Shown here: positions 1 through 6,797 of the stretch, in pieces | Layout of the letters: each line of letters opens with the position of its first letter | How positions within the stretch are numbered: position 1 is the first letter of the stretch | Source of the DNA: Candidatus Scybalomonas excrementavium | GTDB lineage: Bacteria; Bacillota; Clostridia; Lachnospirales; Lachnospiraceae | Length of the DNA stretch: 10,940 bases | Assembly (NCBI GenBank): GCA_017694765.1 | Contig: JADIML010000092.1 | Location: forward strand, 1 to 10,940 | Direction of reading: 5' to 3' | The notes under the pieces: model-generated | Databases searched by the model: none | What the model saw: the letters and a program-made list of their open reading frames with translations, nothing else | Told to the model about the DNA's origin: nothing | Translations under genes and position numbers: made by a program

Positions 1-32
1 ATATAATGATCTTGAATTTTTATTATTGTTAC

Positions 33-69
33 CTCCGTTTCTTTGTGGTGAAGAGCGGAGTTTTTTTTT
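33..69 (+). terminator. Rho-independent terminator of a plus-strand gene outside the window
   Basis: An 8-bp stem including two G-U pairs is formed by 33-40 (CTCCGTTT) and 53-60 (GAGCGGAG). It is followed directly by nine T (61-69). It would end a rightward transcript whose gene lies beyond the left edge, and it converges with the minus-strand operon terminator next to it. Confidence 0.7.
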
Positions 70-78
70 ATTATACAC

Positions 79-107
79 AAAAAAGCTGGGGTGGGAAACC
101 CACCCCA
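79..107 (-). terminator. Rho-independent terminator of the radical SAM/rng/DUF975 operon
   Basis: GGGGTGGG (88-95) and CCCACCCC (99-106) form a perfect 8-bp stem around an AAA loop; a T-A pair at 87/107 extends it to 9 bp. In the minus direction the stem is followed by GC and six T (plus-strand A79-84). It lies about 77 bases beyond the DUF975 stop codon and is the only strong terminator after the radical SAM promoter, so it probably ends the whole four-gene transcript. Confidence 0.85.
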
Positions 108-124
108 ACATTTATTATAGAACC

Positions 125-180
125 AAAAATACGTATTGTTAAGAATTCTATCATAGAAACTCTTTCCAATACGTATTTTT
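125..180. repeat. Nested inverted repeat in the 3' untranslated region of the DUF975 transcript
   Basis: Positions 125-137 and 168-180 are perfect 13-base inverted copies. Each contains the palindrome AATACGTATT (128-137 and 168-177, spaced 40 bases). The 30-base interval holds a second palindrome, TTCTATCATAGAA (146-158). The structure sits between the DUF975 stop codon and the operon terminator, so it would be transcribed as a long stem with an internal hairpin. It could also be a pair of DNA-binding sites. Its function is unknown. Confidence 0.6.
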
Positions 181-183
181 ATT

Positions 184-657
184 TTAAAGCTTTCTTTCTT
201 TTAAGCAGACATATACTTCACTTCTTCCCGCATAAATATAAGGTTGTACGAAAAGCTGTCCAATACCACCTAAAAAACTTCCAAGAATTAACCAACCAAG
301 AAATGATAAATCAAAAATAAACAAATTCATTTTTTCTCCATCTGTCATTGTTTTACTAAGATGAAAAGCTTCTTGTTCTGTTAATTGTGGATTTTCTGCC
401 AACAAATAAGGAATAAAATAATATTCATAGCGTTTTATAATTCCCGGAATTATAAATAATAAGGACCATAGCCAAATGTATAAATTTTGCAAAAATCTTA
501 TTTTAACTATATGTAAGTATTCTTTTTGAAAGGGAGATACCATGTCATTAATATTTGTCTCCTTTTCACGATTTTTTAAGAAGAACGAATATAATCCAAC
601 TTCCACTACATTTACAATAAAAAATCGATATATGATTCCTAAAACACTACCTATCAA
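184..657 (-). pseudogene. DUF975 membrane protein, C-terminal part, out of frame with its N-terminal part
   Basis: This 157-codon frame opens at a TTG with no ribosome binding site of its own and carries the recognisable core of the DUF975 family, integral membrane proteins of unknown function. Visible features are a membrane segment near the start, the VVEVG stretch, then a hydrophobic segment with SLLFIIPGIIKRYEYYFIPY. After it comes LAENPQLTEQEAFHLSKTMT with a following DGEK, and a last membrane segment (DLSFLGWLILGSFLGGIG). The family pattern of an IPGI-K-Y stretch followed by an AENP...A...S..M.G segment is matched well. It is the continuation of the frame at 654-920. Joining the two by a one-base backward shift in the seven-T run (plus A656-662) gives about 245 residues, a normal DUF975 length. 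The frame break is seen; whether it is a mutation, a sequencing error or a programmed shift cannot be told here. Confidence 0.75.
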
Positions 658-920
658 AAAAATACTGCCAAAAATATACTACGAATTCCAATTGACGGTA
701 TAGAATGATGACGATAACTTTCCAGTAATGTTCCACTTATTGTAGAAAGTAAAGATTGTCCTTCATCGCCATTCATATAGAAAATAGAACGAAATCCACT
801 CCAAAGTTCACCAATCTCTCCACTTAATAGCATATAAATGAAACATGCCAGTAATCCCCATACATAAAAATGTTTCAGTGCTTTTTTGGCATTTGTTTTT
901 ATCTCAATACGATCAAACAT
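654..920 (-). pseudogene. DUF975 membrane protein, N-terminal part, ended by a frameshift
   Basis: Last gene of the operon, starting 2 bases after the rng stop codon. I chose the ATG at 920, because an AGGGG Shine-Dalgarno lies 6 bases upstream; the GTG at 923 overlaps the rng stop codon. The 88 residues open with MFDRIEIKTNAKKALK, the basic amphipathic start typical of DUF975. A hydrophobic segment (FYVWGLLACFIYMLLS) follows, then a soluble stretch and a second hydrophobic segment (SIFLAVFF) that is cut by TGA at once after seven T. The C-terminal half continues in the -1 frame from 657, so a -1 shift would read V-F-F-L-I-G-S-V through one membrane helix. If the break is a real mutation, this is a nonfunctional membrane stub. 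Confidence 0.75.
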
Positions 921-922
921 CA

Positions 923-2131
923 CTATCCCCTCTCTTTCATTTGTTCATAAATTGGTTTTAATATTTTCTTCCTTGTAATCTCTACTAAATTTAATTTTGT
1001 CATATCAATAACATCTGTTTTAATTCGATCTTTGGCTACAAATTTTCTCAATGTAGCTAATAATGTCTCTTTGGCTTCGTCCGTATCGAGATCAATAAAA
1101 TCAACAATAATAATTCCTGATAAATTGCGTAATCGAATCTGTCTTGCTATTTCTTTTGCTGCTTCCAAATTGATTTGTAAAAAATGATCTTGCACTCGTT
1201 TTTTATTCATAGCTTTTCCTGTATTCACATCAATAACAGTCATCGCTTCTGTTGGCTGAATGATTAAGTATCCACCAGATTTCATCCATACTTTTTCCCG
1301 TATGGCTTCTTCTATTTCTTTTTCCAATCCTAGTAAATTGGAAAGTGAAATCATCGAATCCTCATAAAGTTCCAACTTATGGCTATCTTCTGGTTGATAC
1401 TCTTCTAAATATTGTTTCAGATTGGTATATAATACAGTATCATCTGTAACAATTCGTGCAATAGATTCTTCTTTCTGATCTCTTAAAGCTGTCAAATAAG
1501 GAACTGGCGCTTCATAGAGCAATTGTCCTGATGTGCGATATTTTGCAACACTCATTAAACTTTCATATTTTTTTATCAGTAAAGTTGCTTCTTGCTCTAA
1601 TTTCTCTTCTGAAACGAATTCTGCATTAGTACGAACAATCCATCCATACTCTTTTGAAATTTTCTTGGACATCCAAGTTTTCAATCGATTTCTTTCTTCT
1701 AATGATTGAATTTTATTCGAAATCCCAATGCTACATTTTCCTACTGTTAATACGAGATATTTTCCTGTTAGATTCAAATACGAAGTAGCACCTGGAAGTT
1801 TTGTCTTCATGGCCTCCTTTTGAATTTGCACTAATAACAAATCTCCAACAGCAATAAAGTTACGATTGGTAGCATTTAAGACAATCGGTTTCTTATTATC
1901 GGTTAAAGAATAATAACATAATTGTTCTTTCCCTATTTCTAAAAAAGCCCCATTAATATTTTTTACAATATTTTGTACTTTCGCTACATAAATATTTCCT
2001 AGTACAATGGCTGTATGAGCTCCTCTTATCATCTTTTCTGAATCAAATTGTAATTCACAAATCTGATTGTTTTCATAAATAGCCGTTACGATTTGCTCAT
2101 TTCGCCTTGTAACAACTAACTTTCCACTCAT
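923..2131 (-). CDS. rng: Ribonuclease G/E family endoribonuclease, short form
   Basis: An endoribonuclease of the RNase E/G family, expected to cleave single-stranded 5'-monophosphate RNA during rRNA and mRNA processing in the cytoplasm. Numbered from the chosen start, 402 residues: an S1 RNA-binding domain near 36-115 (AIVLGNIYVAKVQNIVKNIN, GAFLEIG), then the DNase I-like catalytic domain with VIDVNTGKA (D301) and IIIVDFIDL (D344). These two aspartates match the magnesium ligands D303 and D346 of E. coli RNase E. The protein ends at EITRKKILKPIYEQMKERG and lacks the CPxCxG zinc-link and small domain that follow in E. coli. I chose the ATG at 2131 over the one at 2149 because AGGAAG (2138-2143) lies 6 bases upstream of it, whereas 2149 has no ribosome binding site and overlaps the upstream gene. 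It starts 10 bases after the DUF2344 stop. Confidence 0.92.
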   Translation of the reverse strand: MSGKLVVTRRNEQIVTAIYENNQICELQFDSEKMIRGAHTAIVLGNIYVAKVQNIVKNINGAFLEIGKEQLCYYSLTDNKKPIVLNATNRNFIAVGDLLLVQIQKEAMKTKLPGATSYLNLTGKYLVLTVGKCSIGISNKIQSLEERNRLKTWMSKKISKEYGWIVRTNAEFVSEEKLEQEATLLIKKYESLMSVAKYRTSGQLLYEAPVPYLTALRDQKEESIARIVTDDTVLYTNLKQYLEEYQPEDSHKLELYEDSMISLSNLLGLEKEIEEAIREKVWMKSGGYLIIQPTEAMTVIDVNTGKAMNKKRVQDHFLQINLEAAKEIARQIRLRNLSGIIIVDFIDLDTDEAKETLLATLRKFVAKDRIKTDVIDMTKLNLVEITRKKILKPIYEQMKERG

Positions 2132-2141
2132 ATTAGACTTC

Positions 2142-2870
2142 CTACTCATTTACTTGTTCTCGTTTTGGTTCCATAATATCATGACCAACTGCTCCAAGAG
2201 GAATGAGCTCGTTCTCATTCTCTGGATTCCACATATAGGTTTCTAAACGATGTGTCATCGTTCCAAATGGTTCATACTCGATATTGCATTCCTTACAAAG
2301 TGCCATCATTACCGTTTCTGGTTTTAGATTTGCAACACTTCCTGTAGCAAGTTTCATATAAATTTGTTCTCCACGTCTTTCTAGTGCATAGAGCATTGGA
2401 CGAATATCAACTTCTTTTTCGCTCTTTTTTGTCTTTTTCATCATTAAAATTTCTTCTTTTTGAAAGAAATCATCTAACTTGTCAAAAAATGTATGATTGT
2501 TATAATATCCATCACGAATCGTTAATAAATAATCAGATCCTGCCACACTTGCCATTGCATTTTCTGCACCTTCTGGTAGTTCTTTAAATTCTAAAATATG
2601 AAGTTCCTCTACCATAACATCGTTAATCCGTTTTAGCATTTGTTCACTTGTATCAACGGCATCAAATTCTGCATCTAAATATTCCCCATCACTCGTTAAA
2701 CCAATTCCAAGTGGTGCTGCAAAGGATAAGAGCTGATGTGGACTAAATCCTTTTGAATATGCAACTTCTACTTCAGCTCTACGAAATGCCTTTTGAAAAT
2801 ATCGCATGACATCTAAATGTCCGATGAATTTAAGACTTCCTGTTTTTGTAAATTTAATTCTTACCTTCAT
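2142..2870 (-). CDS. Radical SAM-linked DUF2344 protein (TIGR03936 type)
   Basis: A 242-residue protein of the DUF2344/TIGR03936 family, found next to or fused to TIGR03960 radical SAM proteins; its biochemical role is unknown to me. The N-terminus MKVRIKFTKTGSLKFIGHLD and the following AFRRAEVEVAYSKGFSPHQ, with a later AAPLGIGLTSDGEYLD, form the family signature. I chose the ATG at 2870 rather than the longer frame opening at 2969: GGAGGAGGAG (2877-2886) lies 6 bases upstream, and the extra 33 residues would overlap the radical SAM gene and do not resemble the family. The gene overlaps the end of the radical SAM gene by 17 bases, and its ribosome binding site lies within that gene's Gly codons, so the two are very likely translationally coupled. 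This fits a fixed-ratio partnership, which is inference. Confidence 0.88.
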   Translation of the reverse strand: MKVRIKFTKTGSLKFIGHLDVMRYFQKAFRRAEVEVAYSKGFSPHQLLSFAAPLGIGLTSDGEYLDAEFDAVDTSEQMLKRINDVMVEELHILEFKELPEGAENAMASVAGSDYLLTIRDGYYNNHTFFDKLDDFFQKEEILMMKKTKKSEKEVDIRPMLYALERRGEQIYMKLATGSVANLKPETVMMALCKECNIEYEPFGTMTHRLETYMWNPENENELIPLGAVGHDIMEPKREQVNE

Positions 2871-4722
2871 AGCAAACTCCTCCTCCGAATGTTTTCGCTC
2901 CACAACCAACACATTGTTGACGGCAGTTTGGTGTAATGACTTGGTTTTGTGTTGCACGAATCCATTCACGCTTTAAGTATTCTTTCGTTACACCAATATC
3001 GATGAAATCCCATGGGAAGATTTCCTCTAAGTCTCTTTCTCTCGTTGTATAGAAATCTACATCTACTTGATTCTTCTCAAAAACATCAAGCCATGTTTCA
3101 TATTGGAAATGTTCTGTCCAAGCATCATAAATACATCCAGCTTTATAGGCATCATAAATCGATTTACATAATCTTCGATCACCACGAGCAAACACACCTT
3201 CTAAAATTGTTGTCTTAGCATCATGCCATTGGAATTTTAGACTTTTACGATTATGCTGTGCTTTCATTTCATCATTTACAATATGTGCTTTTTCTTTATA
3301 ATCATTCATATTTACCATCGTTGCCCATTGAAGTGGTGTAAATGGTTTTGGAATAAAGAAAGATGCACTTGCTGTAATGGAAATTCTTCCGTGTCTATCT
3401 TCAGCAGGAAGTCTATAATATGCCATTGCTATATCTTCTGCTAAATGTGCAATATCTTTAATATCTTCTTCTGTTTCCGTTGGAAGACCTAACATAAAGT
3501 ATAGTTTTACACGTGTCCAACCACCTTTAAACGCCTTCACTGCTCCAGTTAAAATATCTTCTTTTGTAAGACCTTTATTAATCACATCTCTCATTCTTTG
3601 AGAACCTGCTTCTGGTGCAAATGTCATACTTCCTTTTTTCACATCTTGCACACGGCTCATAACATCTAAAGAAAATTCATCAATTCGTAACGATGGTAAC
3701 GAAATATTAATTTTCTTTTTCTGACATTCATCAAGTAAAAAGTATGTCAATTCTTTTAGCCCAGAATAATCACTAGAACTTAAGGAACTTAATGTAATTT
3801 CATCTTGTCCTGTATTTTTTAACATTTTAATCGCATAGTCTTTTAGCATATTCACATCTCGTTCACGAACGGGACGATAAATCTGACCTGCTTGACAAAA
3901 ACGACATCCTCTAATACACCCTCTTTGAATTTCTAACACAACACGATCTTGTGTCACTTTCATATAAGGCACGAGAGGTTTTTCTGGATAATAGGTATGG
4001 CTTACATCCATGACGATTTGTTTTCTAATTTTTCTTGGCATATCCTCATCAATTGGATCAAAGCTCTTTACAGTCCCATCTTCATGATACGTTACTTCGT
4101 ACATAGATGGTGCATAAATTCCTTCCATTTTTCCAGCTTCTTTTATAAACTCTTGTCGGCTTTTTCCTTCTGCTTTCATCTTCTTATATAGGTCAATTAA
4201 GTCAAAATAAATCGTTTCTCCTTCTCCTATATAAAAAAGATCAAAAAAGTCGGCTAATGGCTCTGGATTGTATGTACAAGGACCTCCTCCAATGACAATC
4301 GGATGTTCATCCGTACGTTCCTTAGAATAAATTGGAATTTGAGACAAATCAAGAACTTGTAAAATATTCGTATAACACATTTCATATTGAATGGTAATTC
4401 CTAAAAAGTCAAATTCTTTAATTGGCTCTTGAGATTCTAGTCCAAATAAAGGAATCTGTCTTTCTCTCATAATTTTATCAAGATCTGGCCATGGGGAATA
4501 GACACGCTCACACCACACATCTTCTCTTCGATTAAACATATCATATAAAATCTGAATTCCTAAATGTGACATTCCAATTTCATATACATCTGGAAAGCAC
4601 ATTGCAAAACGTACATCAATCTCTGCCTTATCTTTTACAACCATATTGATTTCATTACCAATATATCTTGCTGGTTTTTCTACTGTTAATAATATTTCAT
4701 CATCTAATGCTAGTTTTCTCAT
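2854..4722 (-). CDS. TIGR03960-type radical SAM protein with N-terminal B12-binding-like domain
   Basis: A 622-residue radical SAM enzyme of the uncharacterised TIGR03960 family. Residues about 15-190 form a cobalamin-binding-like region (FAMCFPDVYEIGMSHLG, then VIGGGPCTYNPEPLADFFD and IGEGE). The DxHxxG cobalamin-ligand motif is not evident. The radical SAM core begins with CIRGCRFCQAG; Cys269, Cys273 and Cys276 should ligate the 4Fe-4S cluster that binds S-adenosylmethionine. The C-terminus carries CRQQCVGCG plus a later Cys (600, 604, 607, 617), a second possible metal site. The ATG at 4722 has AAAGGA upstream and starts the family-typical KLALDDEILLTVEKPARYIG; a TTG at 4746 in the same frame lacks support. 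First gene of its operon, from the promoter at 4796-4824. Substrate unknown; neighbours suggest a link to RNA or ribosome biology, which is inference. Confidence 0.9.
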   Translation of the reverse strand: MRKLALDDEILLTVEKPARYIGNEINMVVKDKAEIDVRFAMCFPDVYEIGMSHLGIQILYDMFNRREDVWCERVYSPWPDLDKIMRERQIPLFGLESQEPIKEFDFLGITIQYEMCYTNILQVLDLSQIPIYSKERTDEHPIVIGGGPCTYNPEPLADFFDLFYIGEGETIYFDLIDLYKKMKAEGKSRQEFIKEAGKMEGIYAPSMYEVTYHEDGTVKSFDPIDEDMPRKIRKQIVMDVSHTYYPEKPLVPYMKVTQDRVVLEIQRGCIRGCRFCQAGQIYRPVRERDVNMLKDYAIKMLKNTGQDEITLSSLSSSDYSGLKELTYFLLDECQKKKINISLPSLRIDEFSLDVMSRVQDVKKGSMTFAPEAGSQRMRDVINKGLTKEDILTGAVKAFKGGWTRVKLYFMLGLPTETEEDIKDIAHLAEDIAMAYYRLPAEDRHGRISITASASFFIPKPFTPLQWATMVNMNDYKEKAHIVNDEMKAQHNRKSLKFQWHDAKTTILEGVFARGDRRLCKSIYDAYKAGCIYDAWTEHFQYETWLDVFEKNQVDVDFYTTRERDLEEIFPWDFIDIGVTKEYLKREWIRATQNQVITPNCRQQCVGCGAKTFGGGVCYEGKN

Positions 4723-4795
4723 GTTTTTCCTTTCTTTGTTCTCCAAAGTATCTTCTACTAGATTCTCTTTTTCTTTTATAAATCCAGTCTAAAGT

Positions 4796-4824
4796 ATTAT
4801 ATACATTTTAAGTAAGAACTGCAA
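4796..4824 (-). promoter_or_regulatory. Sigma-A-type promoter of the radical SAM/DUF2344/rng/DUF975 operon
   Basis: On the minus strand TTGCAG (plus 4819-4824) is followed by exactly 17 bases and a perfect TATAAT (plus 4796-4801). Transcription would start near 4789, leaving a leader of about 65 bases before the radical SAM ATG at 4722. The -35 is weak (3 of 6 consensus bases); the -10 is perfect. Confidence 0.65.
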
Positions 4825-4873
4825 GTAAAGTTTCAGATTTCTCTTGGTTTGTATCGATTCTATCTTATAGCAG

Positions 4874-5281
4874 TTATTGTGTTTTTGATAAATATGTTTG
4901 TACTCTTTCTTTTGTCTGTTTTAAAAATCCTTCTGCCTGATCCGTAACTTCTTCTATTGTCTTATTTTCTCCAATGTGTGAAATAACTTCTGTTACAAAC
5001 TCTGCCTTTTCAGACGTACGAGTTGAAAATAAAAAAATCCCACATAAAATGGCTAACATCAATCGAATTTTAAAAGAAAGAAAGCTACTGCCCTCTTCTT
5101 TTCCCCCATATTCTCTAAACTCATGTTGTCTATATCCTGTTCTATTTGGCGTGTATATGTAATCTTTTTCACCCATTCCATAAGAATGATAGGGTGTTCC
5201 TTGTAAGGCTTGATTTAAATGATAATGACTTGTCGCTTCCTGATTTCTCATTTTCTGAATCATTTCTAATCTTTGATCCAT
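4874..5281 (-). CDS. Single-pass membrane protein of unknown function, 135 residues
   Basis: I do not recognise this protein. From the chosen ATG at 5281 (AAAGGA 8 bases upstream) it has a charged, Tyr- and Gln-rich N-terminal region of about 65 residues, one hydrophobic helix at about 70-87 (FKIRLMLAILCGIFLFST), and a C-terminal acidic/basic amphipathic stretch of about 45 residues (SEKAEFVTEVISHIGENKTI and on). The frame stays open upstream to 5443, but that longer start lies within the tyrS terminator hairpin, so it is unlikely to be used. An ATG at 5323 with AGGAAA is a weaker alternative that adds 14 residues. It lies between tyrS and the radical SAM operon with a candidate promoter of its own. 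No terminator is evident before the next promoter. Base composition matches its neighbours. Probably a genuine lineage-specific gene; function cannot be assigned. Confidence 0.7.
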   Translation of the reverse strand: MDQRLEMIQKMRNQEATSHYHLNQALQGTPYHSYGMGEKDYIYTPNRTGYRQHEFREYGGKEEGSSFLSFKIRLMLAILCGIFLFSTRTSEKAEFVTEVISHIGENKTIEEVTDQAEGFLKQTKERVQTYLSKTQ

Positions 5282-5390
5282 AGATGTATCCTTTGATTTT
5301 TTTATAATATATGTAAATTTCATTTTTCCTAGACCAGCAAGCAGTAGAATCCTTCTTTTTACATTTCTTTTTACATAGTGGAAATGATTC

Positions 5391-5419
5391 ATTCTAAAAA
5401 ACTTCCTATCATGTAACAA
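5391..5419 (-). promoter_or_regulatory. Candidate promoter of the 135-residue membrane protein gene
   Basis: TTGTTA (plus 5414-5419) and TAGAAT (plus 5391-5396) are separated by exactly 17 bases on the minus strand (4 of 6 and 5 of 6 consensus). The -35 overlaps the U-tract of the tyrS terminator, so the gene could restart transcription right where tyrS ends. Predicted leader about 100 bases. Confidence 0.4.
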
Positions 5420-5464
5420 AAAAGCCAAGATTGTGATAAGCACATAAGACCTATCACAATCTTG
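5418..5464 (-). terminator. Rho-independent terminator of tyrS
   Basis: A perfect 13-bp stem, CAAGATTGTGATA (5426-5438) with TATCACAATCTTG (5452-5464), encloses a 13-base loop. On the minus strand it is followed by GGC and six T (plus A5418-5423). It lies about 42 bases after the tyrS stop codon. On the plus strand the stem is followed by a shorter ACTTTTTC, so it may also stop antisense transcription. Confidence 0.85.
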
Positions 5465-5505
5465 ACTTTTTCTTACTCGTTTATAACGTATCCATTGGAA
5501 TACTT

Positions 5506-6750
5506 TTACGCTTCATTTCCTTTTACTTGATAGAAACCTTTTTTTCCTTTTTTAATTAATAAAGCACCGTCATTATTATAATCGCTAGAAGTAAAGACTT
5601 GTTTTGTATCTGTAATTTTTACTTCATTTACGGATACTCCACCTTGTTCAATGGTTCTTCTTGCCTCAGAACGTGTTTTACAAAGTCCTGTATCCACTAA
5701 CATTGTAATTAAATCAACACCTTCTGCCATCTGTTCATTTGTATAATGAATCGTTGGAATATTAGCACTCATACCACCATTTGCAAATAATGCTCTAGAT
5801 GCTTCTTGTGCTTTCTTCGCTTCTTCTTCTCCATGTACAATCTTTGTAACTTCATAAGCAAGCACTTCTTTTGCTTGATTAATTTGTGCATCTTTTAATG
5901 CACCAAGTCTTCTTACTTCTTCCATTGGTAAAAATGTTAAAAGTCCTAGACATTCTTCTACTTTTGCATCTTCTGTATTTCTCCAGTATTGGTAGAAATC
6001 ATATGGTGAAGTCTTTTCTTTATCAAGCCAAACAGCACCTTTTACTGTTTTACCCATCTTTGTTCCATCACTTGTTGTAAGAAGTGTAAGTGTAAGACCA
6101 AATGCTGGCTCTTGTACTTTACGGCGAATTAAATCAGCACCTGCTAAAATATTGGACCATTGATCATTTCCACCCATTTCTAATTTACAACCGTATTTTT
6201 CATGTAATACATAGAAATCATACGCTTGCATCAACATATAGTTAAATTCAAAAAATGTAAGTCCTTTATCTGCACGATTCATACGTTGTTTGTAACATTC
6301 TGCTGTAAGCATTTTATTGACAGAGAAGTGTACACCTACTTCACGAAGGAAATCTACATAATTTAAATTTAATAACCAATCTGCATTATTTGCAAGAATT
6401 GCCTTATCATTGTCAAAGGTAATAAAGCGAGAAAGCTGTTCTTTAAAGCGATTGGCATTATGTTCAATTGTCTCTCTTGTCATCATCTGACGCATATCTG
6501 CTTTTCCAGATGGATCACCAATCATCGTTGTTCCACCACCTAATAAAGCAATTGGTGTATGTCCATGCTGTTGCATATGCATCATCGCCATAACAGTTAG
6601 AAAATGACCTGCTGTTAAACTATCTGCAGTCGCATCAAAACCGATATAAAATTTAACTTTTTCTTTTCCTAATAATTCTCTTAATTCTTCGTGTGTTGTT
6701 TGCGCAATGAATCCACGTTCTTGCAATACGTCATATACATTTCTTTCCAT
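5506..6750 (-). CDS. tyrS: Tyrosyl-tRNA synthetase
   Basis: Charges tRNA-Tyr with tyrosine in the cytoplasm. The 414-residue protein has the usual bacterial layout. A class I catalytic domain carries GFDATADSLTAGHF (HIGH-type motif at 46-49), GGGTTMIGDPSGK, the tyrosine-binding YMLMQAYDF (Tyr171, Gln175, Asp178) and GGNDQWSN (193-200). KMGKT (231-235) is the KMSKS loop, an anticodon-binding region follows, and a C-terminal S4 RNA-binding domain covers about 350-405. The first His of the HIGH motif is Thr here while the second is kept. I chose the ATG at 6750, where family similarity begins (MERNVYDVLQERGFIAQ). No other start codon lies nearer the Shine-Dalgarno AAAGGAG at 6777-6783, which is 26 bases away across a small hairpin. 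Regulated by the T-box leader upstream; transcribed alone and closed by the terminator at 5418-5464. Confidence 0.97.
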   Translation of the reverse strand: MERNVYDVLQERGFIAQTTHEELRELLGKEKVKFYIGFDATADSLTAGHFLTVMAMMHMQQHGHTPIALLGGGTTMIGDPSGKADMRQMMTRETIEHNANRFKEQLSRFITFDNDKAILANNADWLLNLNYVDFLREVGVHFSVNKMLTAECYKQRMNRADKGLTFFEFNYMLMQAYDFYVLHEKYGCKLEMGGNDQWSNILAGADLIRRKVQEPAFGLTLTLLTTSDGTKMGKTVKGAVWLDKEKTSPYDFYQYWRNTEDAKVEECLGLLTFLPMEEVRRLGALKDAQINQAKEVLAYEVTKIVHGEEEAKKAQEASRALFANGGMSANIPTIHYTNEQMAEGVDLITMLVDTGLCKTRSEARRTIEQGGVSVNEVKITDTKQVFTSSDYNNDGALLIKKGKKGFYQVKGNEA

Positions 6751-6760
6751 TTGTATTCTC

Positions 6761-6783
6761 GAGTGTAAAACACTCTCTCCTTT
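6761..6783 (-). promoter_or_regulatory. tyrS ribosome binding site with a hairpin between it and the AUG
   Basis: AAAGGAG (plus 6777-6783) is the only good Shine-Dalgarno before tyrS but lies 26 bases from the ATG at 6750. Between them GAGTGT-TTT-ACACTC (plus 6761-6775) forms a 6-bp hairpin with a 3-base loop. If it folds, the effective spacing falls to about 11 bases. The hairpin may therefore be needed for initiation; that is inference. Confidence 0.5.
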
Positions 6784-6797
6784 CTTAATATAAAAGA

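Noticed and set aside
6..320. Plus-strand frame of 104 codons
   Set aside because: It runs through both terminators and the 3' end of the DUF975 gene, with no ribosome binding site and a low-complexity product.
654..656. UGA read-through or selenocysteine at the end of the first DUF975 half
   Set aside because: The continuation is in another frame, so read-through would not restore the protein, and there is no sign of a SECIS-like hairpin.
2384..4191. Several plus-strand frames of 63-80 codons
   Set aside because: All are antisense to the DUF2344 and radical SAM genes, have odd compositions, and are shadows of conserved coding sequence.
5282..5345. Promoter at the TATATTATAAA stretch before the 135-residue gene
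   Set aside because: No -35 of any quality lies at 16-18 bases; the pair at 5391-5419 fits better.
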